A DNA stretch of 64,000 nt, from contig NZ_JRMX01000014.1 of assembly GCF_000758825.1 (NCBI RefSeq), forward strand, positions 267,069-331,068. The letters run 5' to 3'. Below, one piece after another: positions 8,949 through 17,801 of the stretch (the first letter of the stretch is position 1; the number at the start of each line of letters is the position of its first letter). Source of the DNA: Arcanobacterium sp. S3PF19. GTDB taxonomy: Bacteria > Actinomycetota > Actinomycetes > Actinomycetales > Actinomycetaceae. The position numbers were made by a program, and so were the translations under genes. The notes beneath the pieces are model-generated. The model saw only the letters and a program-made list of their open reading frames with translations, made no database searches and was not told the DNA's origin.

Positions 8949-9905
8949 GTGGCAGGTCATTTCGGACGTCCGGGCGCGGTACGCAAAGGCAGAAAAGGAG
9001 CCAAAGTCGGTTCCGGCGGTCAGCGCCGCGCGGCTTTGGAAGGGAAAGGCCCGACGCCGAAGGCCGAGGACCGCACCTATCATCCCGCCTATCGGCGGAA
9101 GAAGGAAGCACAGGCCCGGGCGCGCGCGGCGGAGCCGAAACTGCGCGGGGTTTTACGCATAGCCCCGGGGCATGAGCTCATTGTAGGCAGGAATCCGGTT
9201 TCGGAGGCGGTTGCCTGCGGCATTCCGTATCTGCGTGTATTTGCGGCTGCCGCGTTGGCGAACGACGAACGGGTGTCTGCCGTGCTGCGTGCCGCCATGG
9301 AAAAAGGTGTGCCGTGCGTGGAGGTGACCCGTACGGAATTGGATCTGATGAGCGGCAATGCGGCGCATCAGGGAGTGGCGCTCGAAGTTCCCCCATACGG
9401 GTATGCCGATATCGGGGATTTGATCGATGCGGCGCACGGCGGATCCCGTCCGGGACTGATCGTGGCTCTCGACGGGGTAACCGATCCGCACAATCTGGGC
9501 GCGGTTGCCCGCAGCGCGGCGGCGTTCGGTGCGGACGGAATTCTTCTTCCCGTGCGGCGTTCGGCTTCGGTGTCCGCCGCGGCATGGAAGGTTTCGGCCG
9601 GTGCGCTGGCGCGTATCCCGGTGGCCAGGGAGACGAATTTGGTGCGGGCTTTGCAGACCCTGCAGAAAGAGGGATATTTTGCGGTTGGTCTGGCGGGAGA
9701 GGCAGATACTGCGCTTGCGGATCTGCAGTTGGCCGGAATGCCGCTGGTATTGGTGATCGGTTCGGAAGGCAGCGGGCTGTCCCGTCTGGTGCGCGAAACC
9801 TGTGACGTGCTGGTTTCGATTCCGATTTCTTCGCGTACGGAGTCGCTGAATGCCGCCGTTGCCGCAGGGATCGCGCTGTATCAGACCGACCTGATGAGGA
9901 AGTAG
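8949..9905 (+). CDS. rlmB: 23S rRNA (guanosine-2'-O-)-methyltransferase RlmB (TrmH/SpoU family)
   Basis: The product is a SAM-dependent knotted (SPOUT) methyltransferase that modifies G2251 (E. coli numbering) of 23S rRNA. A basic N-terminal extension (AVRKGRKGAKVGSGGQRRAALEG) typical of actinobacterial RlmB precedes the substrate-binding domain. The three SpoU motifs are clear: LDGVTDPHNLGAVARSA, VLVIGSEGSGLSRLV and SIPISSRTESLNAAVAAGIALYQ. A further upstream GTG at 8907 would add 14 residues, but the GTG at 8949 has a strong AGAGGAGA site and matches the family N-terminus. It lies downstream of cysS, as usual in actinobacteria. Confidence 0.93.
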   Translation: MAGHFGRPGAVRKGRKGAKVGSGGQRRAALEGKGPTPKAEDRTYHPAYRRKKEAQARARAAEPKLRGVLRIAPGHELIVGRNPVSEAVACGIPYLRVFAAAALANDERVSAVLRAAMEKGVPCVEVTRTELDLMSGNAAHQGVALEVPPYGYADIGDLIDAAHGGSRPGLIVALDGVTDPHNLGAVARSAAAFGADGILLPVRRSASVSAAAWKVSAGALARIPVARETNLVRALQTLQKEGYFAVGLAGEADTALADLQLAGMPLVLVIGSEGSGLSRLVRETCDVLVSIPISSRTESLNAAVAAGIALYQTDLMRK

Positions 9906-9939
9906 GCGTTTTGCGTTTGGCGGGAAGGAAAGGCAGGGT

Positions 9940-10479
9940 ATGTCCGAAAACTGTGCGCAGGAGGCGGCTGTTCCGCCAAGTGCGGAAAATCTGAATGCTT
10001 TTTGGCGCAACGCGGTGCTTGCCGCGCGTTTCAATCCCGCGGAAGCGTATATGGGGCAAAGTGACCTGGTTTCGCTGCGTCCGCCGGCTTTTTCTTTCGG
10101 GGACTGTGCGCGCGAGGCGGACCGTCTCTGCTCTCTGGTGCTGCGGGGTGCGAAAACGGCGGTGTCGGGGTATGAACCGGTTTACCGGGCGGAAAATGTC
10201 GGTCTGCCGCGTCCGGGGCAGCTCTCGATTCTCTGCGACGGCGGAGGCCTGCCGCGCGCTCTGCTGCAGACCCGGGAAGTGCGCACGGTTTCGTTTGCGC
10301 AAGTTACCCCGGAAATTGCCGCCGCCGAGGGGGAGCCTGATTTAAGACAGTGGATCTTAGATCATGAGATACTGTTTCGGAAAGAATGTGAGGGGCTAGG
10401 CATTGATTTTTCCCCGTCCGCCGCGGCGGTAATAGAATATTTTGCCGTACTTTATACGGCAAAAGGGAATAAAAATTAA
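9940..10479 (+). CDS. ASCH-domain protein
   Basis: The 179-residue cytoplasmic protein has the ASCH fold signature: FWRNAV near the N-terminus, FGDCAREADRLCSLVLRGAKTA, then LPRPGQLSILCDGGGLPRALLQTREV and AAAEGEPDLRQWILDHEILFRKE. ASCH domains are PUA-like and thought to bind RNA; some members are nucleic-acid or N4-acetylcytidine processing enzymes. It follows rlmB by 34 bases with GGAAGG upstream of the ATG, so co-transcription is likely. A role in RNA modification or turnover is inference from fold and neighbour. Confidence 0.85.
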   Translation: MSENCAQEAAVPPSAENLNAFWRNAVLAARFNPAEAYMGQSDLVSLRPPAFSFGDCAREADRLCSLVLRGAKTAVSGYEPVYRAENVGLPRPGQLSILCDGGGLPRALLQTREVRTVSFAQVTPEIAAAEGEPDLRQWILDHEILFRKECEGLGIDFSPSAAAVIEYFAVLYTAKGNKN

Positions 10480-10569
10480 CCGGAACCCAGCTCAGAAAGA
10501 AAAAATAAAATATGTCCTCGGATCCGGACCCGGATTTTCCGTGCGCTGCCGTGCGCATTTTTCTCCCGC

Positions 10570-10585
10570 GGGAAAACGTTTTCCC
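10570..10585. promoter_or_regulatory. LacI-type operator-like palindrome upstream of uracil permease
   Basis: GGGAAAACGTTTTCCC is a perfect 16-bp palindrome with the central CG typical of LacI/GalR-family operators. It lies 145 bases before the uraA start in a 250-base non-coding stretch. Confidence 0.5.
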
Positions 10586-10616
10586 CGAAAAAGAAAACCG
10601 GATAAAACAATACTTT

Positions 10617-10643
10617 GATTTTCCCGAAAAATCATGTTTTTTT
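10617..10643 (+). terminator. Possible attenuator in the uraA leader
   Basis: GATTTT (10617-10622) pairs with AAAATC (10628-10633) and is followed closely by seven T residues. The stem is short and AU-only apart from one pair, so it may be a weak leader terminator or chance. Confidence 0.3.
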
Positions 10644-10729
10644 GCGGTGAATACAATAACATCCCCAAATCCGGAAATTTTCCTTTCCCGCACATTACGA
10701 TTACTGGGAATTAACAACCAGGAGGAGAT

Positions 10730-12091
10730 ATGGCACAGATAGGATGGAAACTTCACGGAGACGGAACCCATATCGGGGCCAATGAGGTGGTGTCTCCCAA
10801 CGAGCGGATGAAATGGCCGATTACGGTTGGGATCGGAGCCCAACACGTGGTGGCAATGTTTGGGGCCACGTTTTTGGTTCCGCTGCTCACAGGTTTCGAA
10901 CCGGCAACAACACTGTTTTTCACCGGATTCGGAACCATTCTTTTTATTCTGGTTACGGCAGGACGGCTTCCAAGTTACTTGGGGTCGTCTTTTGCTTTAC
11001 TGGCGCCCATCGGTGCGGTCACCGGTTATACGGCCGGCGGAGGCGCGCCTCTGGACCAGCACAAAGCCGCTCTTGCGCAGGGCGGAATCATCGCCGTGGG
11101 TCTTACGCTCGCGCTGGTCGGCGTAGTTGTGCATTTTGCCGGAGCGCGTTGGATAGACAAACTGATGCCCCCGGTCGTAACGGGTGCCATCGTGTCGCTG
11201 ATCGGCTTTAATCTTGCGCCCGCGGCATGGAACAACGTCAAACAGGCTCCCGTGACCGCAGTTGGCACAATTCTGGCGATTTTACTGGTAACGGTACTGT
11301 TTAAGGGAATTGTGGGGCGTCTTTCGATCCTCATCGGAGTTATTGTCGGCTACGTGGTGGCGGTTGTGCGCGGCGAAGTCGATTTTGGCGCGATTTCCGC
11401 CGCAGGCTGGGTAGGTGTGCCCCATTTCCGCGCCCCGGCATTTGATTTGTCGCTGCTGGGTCTGTTTGTCCCCGTAGTGCTGGTGCTGATTGCCGAAAAC
11501 GTGGGCCACGTAAAGTCGGTTTCGGCGATGACGGGCAGGGATTTGGACGATATCACCGGCCGGGCACTCTTTGCGGACGGTATCTCCACCGTATTTGCAG
11601 GCAGCGGCGGCGGCTCCGGAACCACCACCTATGCCGAAAATATCGGCGTGATGGCCGCGACGCGCGTTTACTCCACGGCGGCATACATCGTTGCCGCGGC
11701 AATCGCCCTGGTGCTGTCGATGTTTCCGAAATTCGGGCAGCTGATCGCGACTATCCCTCCGGGGGTGCTCGGCGGCGCGGCAACAGTGCTGTACGGCATG
11801 ATCGGAATGCTCGGAGTGCGGATCTGGGTGCAGAACAGGGTTGATTTCTCCGATCCGGTTAATCTGAATACGGCAGCGGTGGCAATGATCGTGGCAATCG
11901 CGAATTACACGCTCACGGTGGGCGGGGTCAGCTTTGAGGGGATCGCGCTCGGATCATTCAGCGCGATTGTCGTCTACCACGTTATGCGCTCTTTGGCGCG
12001 GTGGAGAGGAACATCGGTGGAATCGGCTTCCCCGGCCTCCGCTCCCGCCGGCGCGGAACTCGAACCCGGAATGCTGAAGCGGGAACACTGA
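10730..12091 (+). CDS. uraA: Uracil permease, NCS2/UraA family
   Basis: The 453-residue membrane protein imports uracil by proton symport. It has 14 hydrophobic segments expected of the 7+7 UraA fold. Family motifs include GIGAQHVVAMFGATFLVPLLTG near the N-terminus, the substrate-helix LIAENVGHVKS and SGSGTTTYAENIGVMAATRVYS. GGAGGAGAT precedes the ATG. The 250-base leader carries the LacI-type palindrome at 10570 and a weak hairpin-plus-T run. It fits the pyrimidine-salvage theme of the window (codBA at 61 kb, nucleoside phosphorylase at 35 kb). It ends 30 bases from the converging oxyR. Confidence 0.93.
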   Translation: MAQIGWKLHGDGTHIGANEVVSPNERMKWPITVGIGAQHVVAMFGATFLVPLLTGFEPATTLFFTGFGTILFILVTAGRLPSYLGSSFALLAPIGAVTGYTAGGGAPLDQHKAALAQGGIIAVGLTLALVGVVVHFAGARWIDKLMPPVVTGAIVSLIGFNLAPAAWNNVKQAPVTAVGTILAILLVTVLFKGIVGRLSILIGVIVGYVVAVVRGEVDFGAISAAGWVGVPHFRAPAFDLSLLGLFVPVVLVLIAENVGHVKSVSAMTGRDLDDITGRALFADGISTVFAGSGGGSGTTTYAENIGVMAATRVYSTAAYIVAAAIALVLSMFPKFGQLIATIPPGVLGGAATVLYGMIGMLGVRIWVQNRVDFSDPVNLNTAAVAMIVAIANYTLTVGGVSFEGIALGSFSAIVVYHVMRSLARWRGTSVESASPASAPAGAELEPGMLKREH

Positions 12092-12121
12092 GCCTAAGGT
12101 GCCGCCGTCTGTGCCGACGAG

Positions 12122-13021
12122 TTACCTGTGTAAATCGGCGCAGGCGGTGGCAATCAGCTGTCCCAGACCGGTCATCACCGTATCAATCGGGGAGGCGGCC
12201 CGCCAGTTCAGAAAGAGAGACCGGTAGGGTTTGGGCGGGGTGAATTCGCGCAGCACCAAACCTGCCGGCTGGGCAATGGGCGGAAGTGTGGACAGGCGCG
12301 GCAGGAGCGTGGTGTCCGGGGAGCCCACAACCATATAGCGCAGAGTTTCCAAAGAAGTGGCGTGGAACTGCGCCGGCACGGCACGGAATCTGCGGCACAC
12401 TTCGAGCATATTCCTGCGCATGCAGTGCCCGTCTTCGAGAAGAAGCACGCGTTTGGAGAGCAGATCCGAAGGATCCACCGCAGCCTCGCTTTGCGCAAAA
12501 GAGGAGTCCGCGCTCGCTGCCAGAAGAAAATCTTCGTCAAAAAGATGTTTTGTTTTTATTGCCGGCGACGGCAGAGGTGAACTGAGAATCGCGGCGTCCA
12601 CCTGTCCGCTGTCGAGCAGTTCCTCCAACCGGGCGGATTTTTCCTCCGTGAAACGCACGGTGAGATTGGGGCGGTAACGCCGGATAACCGGCATTATTCT
12701 GGGAAGCAGGTACGGGCACAGCGTGGGAAACACGCCCAGAATAAGCGTGGACGACCACGGATCCGCGCAGCGTTTTCCGACCTGTCTGATCCGTGCCGCA
12801 TCAGACTGAATCCGTTTTGCGTAATAAACCGTTTCCCGCCCCGCGGGAGTTAAAATCTGTTTTCCGCAGGAGCGTTCTATAAGCTCGGTGCCCAGTGTCT
12901 CTTCCAGCTTCCTGATCTGCGTGGAAAGCGTGGGCTGGGAAACGTTCATTTTGGCTGCGGCTTTGGTAAAACTTCCCTCGTGCGCAAAAGCGATCAGATA
13001 TTCCAAATCCCTGATATTCAT
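12122..13021 (-). CDS. oxyR: Peroxide-sensing LysR-family regulator OxyR
   Basis: The 299-residue regulator has an N-terminal LysR helix-turn-helix (LEYLIAFAHEGSFTKAAAKMNVSQPTLSTQIRKLEETLG). The regulatory domain contains LLLEDGHCMRRNMLEVC. Cys200 and Cys209 align with the redox pair Cys199/Cys208 of E. coli OxyR, which forms a disulfide on exposure to hydrogen peroxide. GGAGAAG precedes the ATG. It lies 39 bases downstream of ahpF on the same strand, so it is probably made from the ahpC promoter and shares in its own induction. The OxyR-type ATAG-N7-CTAT sites at 15399-15444 are its likely target. Confidence 0.95.
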   Translation of the reverse strand: MNIRDLEYLIAFAHEGSFTKAAAKMNVSQPTLSTQIRKLEETLGTELIERSCGKQILTPAGRETVYYAKRIQSDAARIRQVGKRCADPWSSTLILGVFPTLCPYLLPRIMPVIRRYRPNLTVRFTEEKSARLEELLDSGQVDAAILSSPLPSPAIKTKHLFDEDFLLAASADSSFAQSEAAVDPSDLLSKRVLLLEDGHCMRRNMLEVCRRFRAVPAQFHATSLETLRYMVVGSPDTTLLPRLSTLPPIAQPAGLVLREFTPPKPYRSLFLNWRAASPIDTVMTGLGQLIATACADLHR

Positions 13022-13060
13022 ACTCTTCTCCGTGCGGTTCCCCTGCGGGCGCCCCTGAGC

Positions 13061-14695
13061 TTATGCATGGTTTGGGTCGCGGATCAGATAGTCGAAAGCG
13101 CTCAGTGCGGCATTTGCCCCGGAGCCGTAGGCGGTTACGATTTGCTTGTACGGTTCGTCGCTGCAGTCGCCGGCGGCAAAAATTCCCGCAACGGAAGTAT
13201 GCCCGCTTCTGTCGGTTACGATTTCCCCTGCTCCGTTCAGCCGCAGTGTGTCTTTGAGCCACTGCGTGTTTGGCAGCAGACCGATCTGAATGAATACGCC
13301 GTCGGTATCCAGGGTGTGTTCCCGCGCGGGCGCATCAGTGTCGGCCCGGTCCAGATAATGCACCGAAGTAACCTTTTTTCCGTTTCCCTCTATCCTGTTC
13401 ACCTGTGCATTTGTGATAACTGAGGTGTTTGGCAGACTGTGCAGCGTATTAAGAAGAATTCGGTCGGCTTTCAGCGAGTCGGCAAATTCGACCACGGTCA
13501 CCCGGCGTGCGATACCCGCAAGATCGATGGCGGCTTCGACCCCGGAGTTTCCGCCTCCGACAACGGTCACGTCTTTGTCTTTAAACAGCGGCCCGTCGCA
13601 GTGCGGGCAGAACGATACGCCTTTATTGCGGTATTCGTTTTCTCCCGGAACTTTCAGCGTGCGCCAGGTCGCGCCGCAGGCGACAATTACGCAGCGTGCC
13701 CGCAGCGTGCCCCCGCCTTCCGTGCGGACGGTGTGCAGACCGTAGGGAGAATCTGCCGGCTGCAGACTCTGCGCGGTTTCGGGAGCGAAAATGTCGATGT
13801 CGTACTGTGCCAGATGCGCGCCGAGATCGGCGGCAAGCTGCGGACCGGTGGTTCGGATTTGGGAGATGTGATTTTCGATGCTTTCGGTTTCCGTTATCTG
13901 CCCGCCGCGCCGCTGCATTACCATCGCGGTGCGCAGGCCTTTGCGCGCAGTGTAAATCGCGGCTGCCGAGGCGGCCGGTCCCCCGCCGATCAGGAGGACG
14001 TCGTAGGGCGGCTGCGCATTCATCTTTTCGGCGTTTATTCCGGTTTTCGGCGCGGCCGTCCCGCCGTTTTCCCCGGCGGCAAGAATCCGGATTATTTCGT
14101 CGGTTTCCGCGCGTCCCGACATAAGGAGCGTTCCGTTTTCGAATACCGCCGGCACGCTCATCACGCCGAGTTTTTCCGTCTCTTCACGAAATGCGCTGCC
14201 TTCCACGGCAGTGTGCCTGACTTTCGGGTTTAAAATCGCAACGGTGTTCAGTGCCTGTACCACTTCGGGGCAGTTCAGGCAGGAAACGGACATATATGTG
14301 GTGATCTCGTGCTCTCCGAGTGCCTCAATCGCCTTCCGTGTTTCGGCGGTGATTTTGGGTGCGTGCCCGCTTACCTGCAAAATTGCCAGAACCAGGGAAC
14401 TGAACTCGTGCCCCAGAGGCAGACCGGCAAATACCGCTTCCCCCACGCCGCGCTCCGCGCCGGCTTCGGCATCGGTTTGCGCGCGTCTTATTGTGAAGCG
14501 CGGCACCCGTCCGCCGTCCGCGCCGGCTTCGGTAACGGTTATTTTGCCGCTTTGTGCCGCTATCTCCGTCAGCAGTTCACGTACCTGCCCCGATGTCCGC
14601 GAAGAGTCGGTGTGTGCGGTAATCTGCACGGGAAACACCATCTTTTTCAGCAGTTCGGCGAGCTGCGCGGTAAGGGAATCGTTTAACAGGGACAT
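13061..14695 (-). CDS. ahpF: Alkyl hydroperoxide reductase subunit F
   Basis: The 544-residue flavoprotein disulfide reductase recycles AhpC using NAD(P)H. The N-terminal tandem thioredoxin-like domain has the redox pair C139LNC142. IGGGPAASAAAIYTA binds FAD, VVGGGNSGVEAA binds the nucleotide, and C363PHC366 is the thioredoxin-reductase-type active disulfide. All four cysteines are in the positions of E. coli AhpF (129/132 and 345/348). It lies 59 bases downstream of ahpC and upstream of oxyR. The ribosome binding site is weak. Confidence 0.96.
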   Translation of the reverse strand: MSLLNDSLTAQLAELLKKMVFPVQITAHTDSSRTSGQVRELLTEIAAQSGKITVTEAGADGGRVPRFTIRRAQTDAEAGAERGVGEAVFAGLPLGHEFSSLVLAILQVSGHAPKITAETRKAIEALGEHEITTYMSVSCLNCPEVVQALNTVAILNPKVRHTAVEGSAFREETEKLGVMSVPAVFENGTLLMSGRAETDEIIRILAAGENGGTAAPKTGINAEKMNAQPPYDVLLIGGGPAASAAAIYTARKGLRTAMVMQRRGGQITETESIENHISQIRTTGPQLAADLGAHLAQYDIDIFAPETAQSLQPADSPYGLHTVRTEGGGTLRARCVIVACGATWRTLKVPGENEYRNKGVSFCPHCDGPLFKDKDVTVVGGGNSGVEAAIDLAGIARRVTVVEFADSLKADRILLNTLHSLPNTSVITNAQVNRIEGNGKKVTSVHYLDRADTDAPAREHTLDTDGVFIQIGLLPNTQWLKDTLRLNGAGEIVTDRSGHTSVAGIFAAGDCSDEPYKQIVTAYGSGANAALSAFDYLIRDPNHA

Positions 14696-14754
14696 AATTT
14701 CACACTTTCGGATATTGACTGACTGACGGAGACGGCGGCTGCGGCGGCACTGTT

Positions 14755-15318
14755 TTAGATCTTGCCTACGAGGTCAATCGACGGAGCCATGGTGGCTTCG
14801 CCTTCTTCCCACTTCGCGGGGCAGACTTCGCCCGGGTGCGCGGCAATGTACTGCGCGGCCTTTACTTTGCGCAGCAGTTCGTCGGCGTTGCGCCCGATTC
14901 CGTCTGCCGTTGTTTCGTGGAACTGAATCACTCCCTGCGGATCGATCAGGAAAGTGGCGCGGTTTGCGAGACCGCTCTGTTCGTCGAGAGCCTCAAAGTT
15001 GCGCGACAGTTCGCCCGAGGGATCCCCGATCATGGTGTACTTAACCTTGCCGATGGCTTCGGACTCGTCGTGCCATGCCTTGTGCACGAAGTGCGTGTCG
15101 GTTGAGACCGAGTACACTTCCACGCCCAGCTTCTGCAGTTCCTCATAGTGGTTTGCCAGGTCTTCCAGTTCGGTCGGGCAGACGAACGAGAAGTCTGCGG
15201 GGTAGAAGAAGAAGATTGTCCATTTGCCCAGCACGTCGGTATCGCCCACCCGGGTGAATTTGCCGTCTTTGTATGCGTTGGCGCCAAACGGAAGAATGTG
15301 TGTGTTAATCAGACCCAT
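14755..15318 (-). CDS. ahpC: Alkyl hydroperoxide reductase subunit C (2-Cys peroxiredoxin)
   Basis: The 187-residue peroxiredoxin reduces hydrogen peroxide and organic peroxides. The peroxidatic cysteine is Cys47 in FSFVCPTE and the resolving one is Cys166 in GEVCPAKW, so the enzyme is of the typical 2-Cys AhpC/Prx1 class recycled by AhpF. The frame is open 49 codons further upstream, but the ATG at 15318 follows AGGAG by seven bases and starts the conserved [11 protein letters not shown]. It is first in the operon ahpC-ahpF-oxyR, driven by the OxyR-site promoter at 15396-15444. Confidence 0.96.
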   Translation of the reverse strand: MGLINTHILPFGANAYKDGKFTRVGDTDVLGKWTIFFFYPADFSFVCPTELEDLANHYEELQKLGVEVYSVSTDTHFVHKAWHDESEAIGKVKYTMIGDPSGELSRNFEALDEQSGLANRATFLIDPQGVIQFHETTADGIGRNADELLRKVKAAQYIAAHPGEVCPAKWEEGEATMAPSIDLVGKI

Positions 15319-15395
15319 CGGGTAACTCCTATTCTGTTCCGGTATTTGCCGCGCACCCGTCCGGGCGCGCCGGCTACGTTCTTTCTTACGTTCAT

Positions 15396-15444
15396 ATAAT
15401 AGGAAATATCTATCAAAAATGCAATGGGTATAGTTTATATCTAT
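15396..15444 (-). promoter_or_regulatory. ahpC promoter with two OxyR-type sites
   Basis: Reading the minus strand, -35 TTGCAT (15424-15419) and -10 TATTAT (15401-15396) are 17 bases apart. Two 15-bp elements of the OxyR form ATAG-N7-CTAT lie at 15399-15413 (ATAGGAAATATCTAT), inside the spacer and touching the -10, and at 15430-15444 (ATAGTTTATATCTAT), just upstream of the -35. Their starts are 31 bases apart, about one helical turn more than the 22 of the contiguous E. coli consensus. Confidence 0.85.
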
Positions 15445-15619
15445 GACCGACATACGGTATGCCAATAATTATTTCCTCCGTGCGCAGGCGGTGTCCGCCC
15501 GGCGCCGCCGGTGCCGGGCGAAATGTTTCCCCGTCTGAGATGGGCCGGATTTCGCGGCAAAAAAGAATTTTCCGGTTTTCCGCCGCCTCCTGCGCCGCGG
15601 GCGGTGTGAGAAAAACCTA

Positions 15620-15648
15620 TTGAGTGCGCGAAGACGATAGGGGATAAT
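15620..15648 (+). promoter_or_regulatory. ldh promoter
   Basis: TTGAGT (15620-15625) and GATAAT (15643-15648) are separated by exactly 17 bases, 30 bases before the ldh start codon. The rest of the 360-base gap between ahpC and ldh holds only this and the OxyR region. Confidence 0.7.
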
Positions 15649-15678
15649 GGGAACGGAACTTCAGGGAAAGGAATAATT

Positions 15679-16665
15679 ATGCGTGAAACTGCAACCGGAA
15701 TGTATCCAATGTCCACCGGACGTCCGTCAAAAATTGCCGTGATCGGCGCCGGCGCCGTGGGTACGGCGGTCGCCTATGCCTGTGCGATTAAGGGAGACGC
15801 GCGCTCTATTGTGCTCCACGATATCAACAAACCGAAAGTGGAAGCCGAAGCGCTCGATATTGCGCATGGAATTCAGTTCACGCCCACCTCCAGTGTGGAA
15901 GGTTCCGACGATGTTGAAATCGTGCGCGGAGCGGATATGGTAATCGTCACCGCAGGGGCAAAGCAGAAACCGGGGCAGACGCGTCTCGACCTCGCCGGCT
16001 CAACGGTTGATCTGATGAAAAAAATTCTGCCCAATCTGCAGGAAGTGGCCCCCGACGCAATTTTCATGTTTATTACCAACCCCGTGGACGTAGTCACATA
16101 TGTTGCCCTGAAGCTGATGGGTTTGCCGCGTGAGCGCGTATTCGGTTCCGGCACGGTGCTCGACACCTCCCGCCTGCGCTATCTTGTTTCCCGCGAAACG
16201 GGCGTAGCCACGCAGAATATCCATGCCTATGTGGCAGGCGAACACGGCGATTCCGAAGTTGCCCTGTGGTCCAGCGCGGAAATCGGCAATGTGCCGCTGC
16301 GTCACTGGGGTCCCACGCTTGGCGGCAGACTGTTCGACGCCGAAATGCGCGAAAATATCGCGCACGACGTGGTGCAGTCCGCCTACCGGATTATCGAGGG
16401 CAAGGGAGCTACGAATTACGCAATCGGTTTAACGGCTTCCCGGATTGTGGGAGCGGTGCTGCGCGACGAAAACCGGGTGCTTACCGTCTCCACGCTGCTG
16501 GAAGAATGGGAAGGAATTTCCGATGTGTGCATGGCTGCTCCGACGATCGTCGGACGCGAAGGTGCCGGACGGGTGCTCACCCCGCCCCTGACGCTTGCCG
16601 AACGCGACGGACTCACCGCCTCGGCAGTCCGTCTGCGGCAGGTTGCCCGCGATCTGGGCTTCTGA
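15679..16665 (+). CDS. ldh: L-lactate dehydrogenase
   Basis: The 328-residue NAD-dependent enzyme reduces pyruvate to L-lactate in fermentation. The Rossmann GAGAVG is at residues 23-28. AGAKQKPGQTRLDL has Gln96 at the position (102 in the standard LDH numbering) that separates lactate from malate dehydrogenases, which have Arg there. The catalytic His189 is in AGEHGDSE. GGGAAAGGA precedes the ATG. The N-terminus is about ten residues longer than usual and a second ATG at codon 11 is possible. The product suggests a fermentative, facultatively anaerobic lifestyle. Confidence 0.95.
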   Translation: MRETATGMYPMSTGRPSKIAVIGAGAVGTAVAYACAIKGDARSIVLHDINKPKVEAEALDIAHGIQFTPTSSVEGSDDVEIVRGADMVIVTAGAKQKPGQTRLDLAGSTVDLMKKILPNLQEVAPDAIFMFITNPVDVVTYVALKLMGLPRERVFGSGTVLDTSRLRYLVSRETGVATQNIHAYVAGEHGDSEVALWSSAEIGNVPLRHWGPTLGGRLFDAEMRENIAHDVVQSAYRIIEGKGATNYAIGLTASRIVGAVLRDENRVLTVSTLLEEWEGISDVCMAAPTIVGREGAGRVLTPPLTLAERDGLTASAVRLRQVARDLGF

Positions 16666-16745
16666 AAAGCCGGTTTCCATCCCGGTTTTACTGCCGGCAT
16701 TTTCCGTGGAAATATTATAGTGACGTTCTATGATATGAAGGGTAA

Positions 16746-17762
16746 ATGATGGGTGGATCTCTCTCTTTGCTGAAAAAATCGATGGCTGTTTTTGCCGCGG
16801 GAGCACTGGCGGTGCTCGGTTTGGCCGCCTGCTCCGATTCGACGGCGCAAAGCACGAAAAAGGCATCCGCAGACAGGCCGGCGGCGCAGGAACAGACCGT
16901 GAATGTGGGCACACTGGCCACAGAGGATTTTCTTCCGATGTGGAAAGCCGAAAAGGAAAAGCTGTTTGCAAAGCAGGGCGTGAAAGTCAAAATTTCGGTG
17001 TTTTCCTCCGCGCAGGAGCTTTCCGCCGCGCTCGCGGCAAAGGCAATTGACGGGGCAATGACGGACATTCCCGTTGCCGCCTCCTTAACCAAAGGCGGCA
17101 CACCGATGACTCTTTCCTGGGTGACACTCGGGCAGACGGCAAAAGAGGGCAGATTCGGAATCATGGTCGGGCCGAAATCGAAAGTACGGGATCTGAAAGA
17201 CCTGGCAGGAACGCCAATCGGTGTGGGTTCGGGCACGATGCTTGAATATGTGATGGACCGGCTCATGCTCAATGCGGGCGTGGAAAAGTCGCAGATCATG
17301 AAAGAGGAGCTGAAAAAACTGCCCGTGCGCTTCCAGCTGGTAATGCAGGGAGAGGCGGAAGCCGGCGTATTTCCCGCTTCGCTGCTGGCATTGGGCGAAC
17401 TGCAGGGGGCAAAGGTGATTGCCGAGGATACAGCCGGTGAAAATCTTTCGCAGTCGGTGATGGCATTCAGAAGTGATTTCGTAAAAGACCGCGCCGGGCA
17501 AAAAGCGGTTAAGGCTTTGCGCGCTGCCTGGGACGCGGCGGTGAAGCAGATCAACGCCAATCCCGAAATGCAGCGTGAACTGATGGTGGCCAATACAAAA
17601 CTGGCCGATCCGCTGAAGGCAACCTATCCGGTTCCCCATTATCCGGCGGCGGCGCGGCCGCAGGCCGAATCTGTGAAGTCCGTGCTGGAATGGATGAAGG
17701 AGAAAGGCTATGCCGACTCTCTTTCCTACGATCCGAAGAGCGGAGCGCTGAAAAAGGCATAA
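16746..17762 (+). CDS. ABC importer substrate-binding lipoprotein, NMT1/THI5-SsuA type
   Basis: The 338-residue secreted lipoprotein has a hydrophobic signal and the lipobox LGLAACS. After lipid attachment the mature domain has the NMT1/THI5-like pattern: VNVGTLATEDFLPMWKAEKEKLFAKQGVKVKI, then the ligand-loop region AAKAIDGAMTDIPVAASL and DLAGTPIGVGSGTMLEYVM. Relatives bind sulfonates, thiamine pyrimidine precursors, riboflavin or nitrate; the ligand cannot be chosen from sequence. Two adjacent ATGs (16746, 16749) follow GAAGGG. No TPP or other riboswitch is recognisable in the 80 bases after ldh. It is the first gene of a three-gene importer. Confidence 0.85.
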   Translation: MMGGSLSLLKKSMAVFAAGALAVLGLAACSDSTAQSTKKASADRPAAQEQTVNVGTLATEDFLPMWKAEKEKLFAKQGVKVKISVFSSAQELSAALAAKAIDGAMTDIPVAASLTKGGTPMTLSWVTLGQTAKEGRFGIMVGPKSKVRDLKDLAGTPIGVGSGTMLEYVMDRLMLNAGVEKSQIMKEELKKLPVRFQLVMQGEAEAGVFPASLLALGELQGAKVIAEDTAGENLSQSVMAFRSDFVKDRAGQKAVKALRAAWDAAVKQINANPEMQRELMVANTKLADPLKATYPVPHYPAAARPQAESVKSVLEWMKEKGYADSLSYDPKSGALKKA

Positions 17763-17801
17763 CGGAAATACGCGAACGGATTAAGGCAGAGTTCTTTTAC
17801 G

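Noticed and set aside
10512..10742. 76-codon frame in the uraA leader
   Set aside because: No ribosome binding site, overlaps the uraA start, and covers the palindrome and T run that look regulatory.
16666..16745. TPP or other riboswitch before the first NMT1-type importer
   Set aside because: The 80-base gap has no CTGAGA-type core or conserved pairing; too short for a TPP element.
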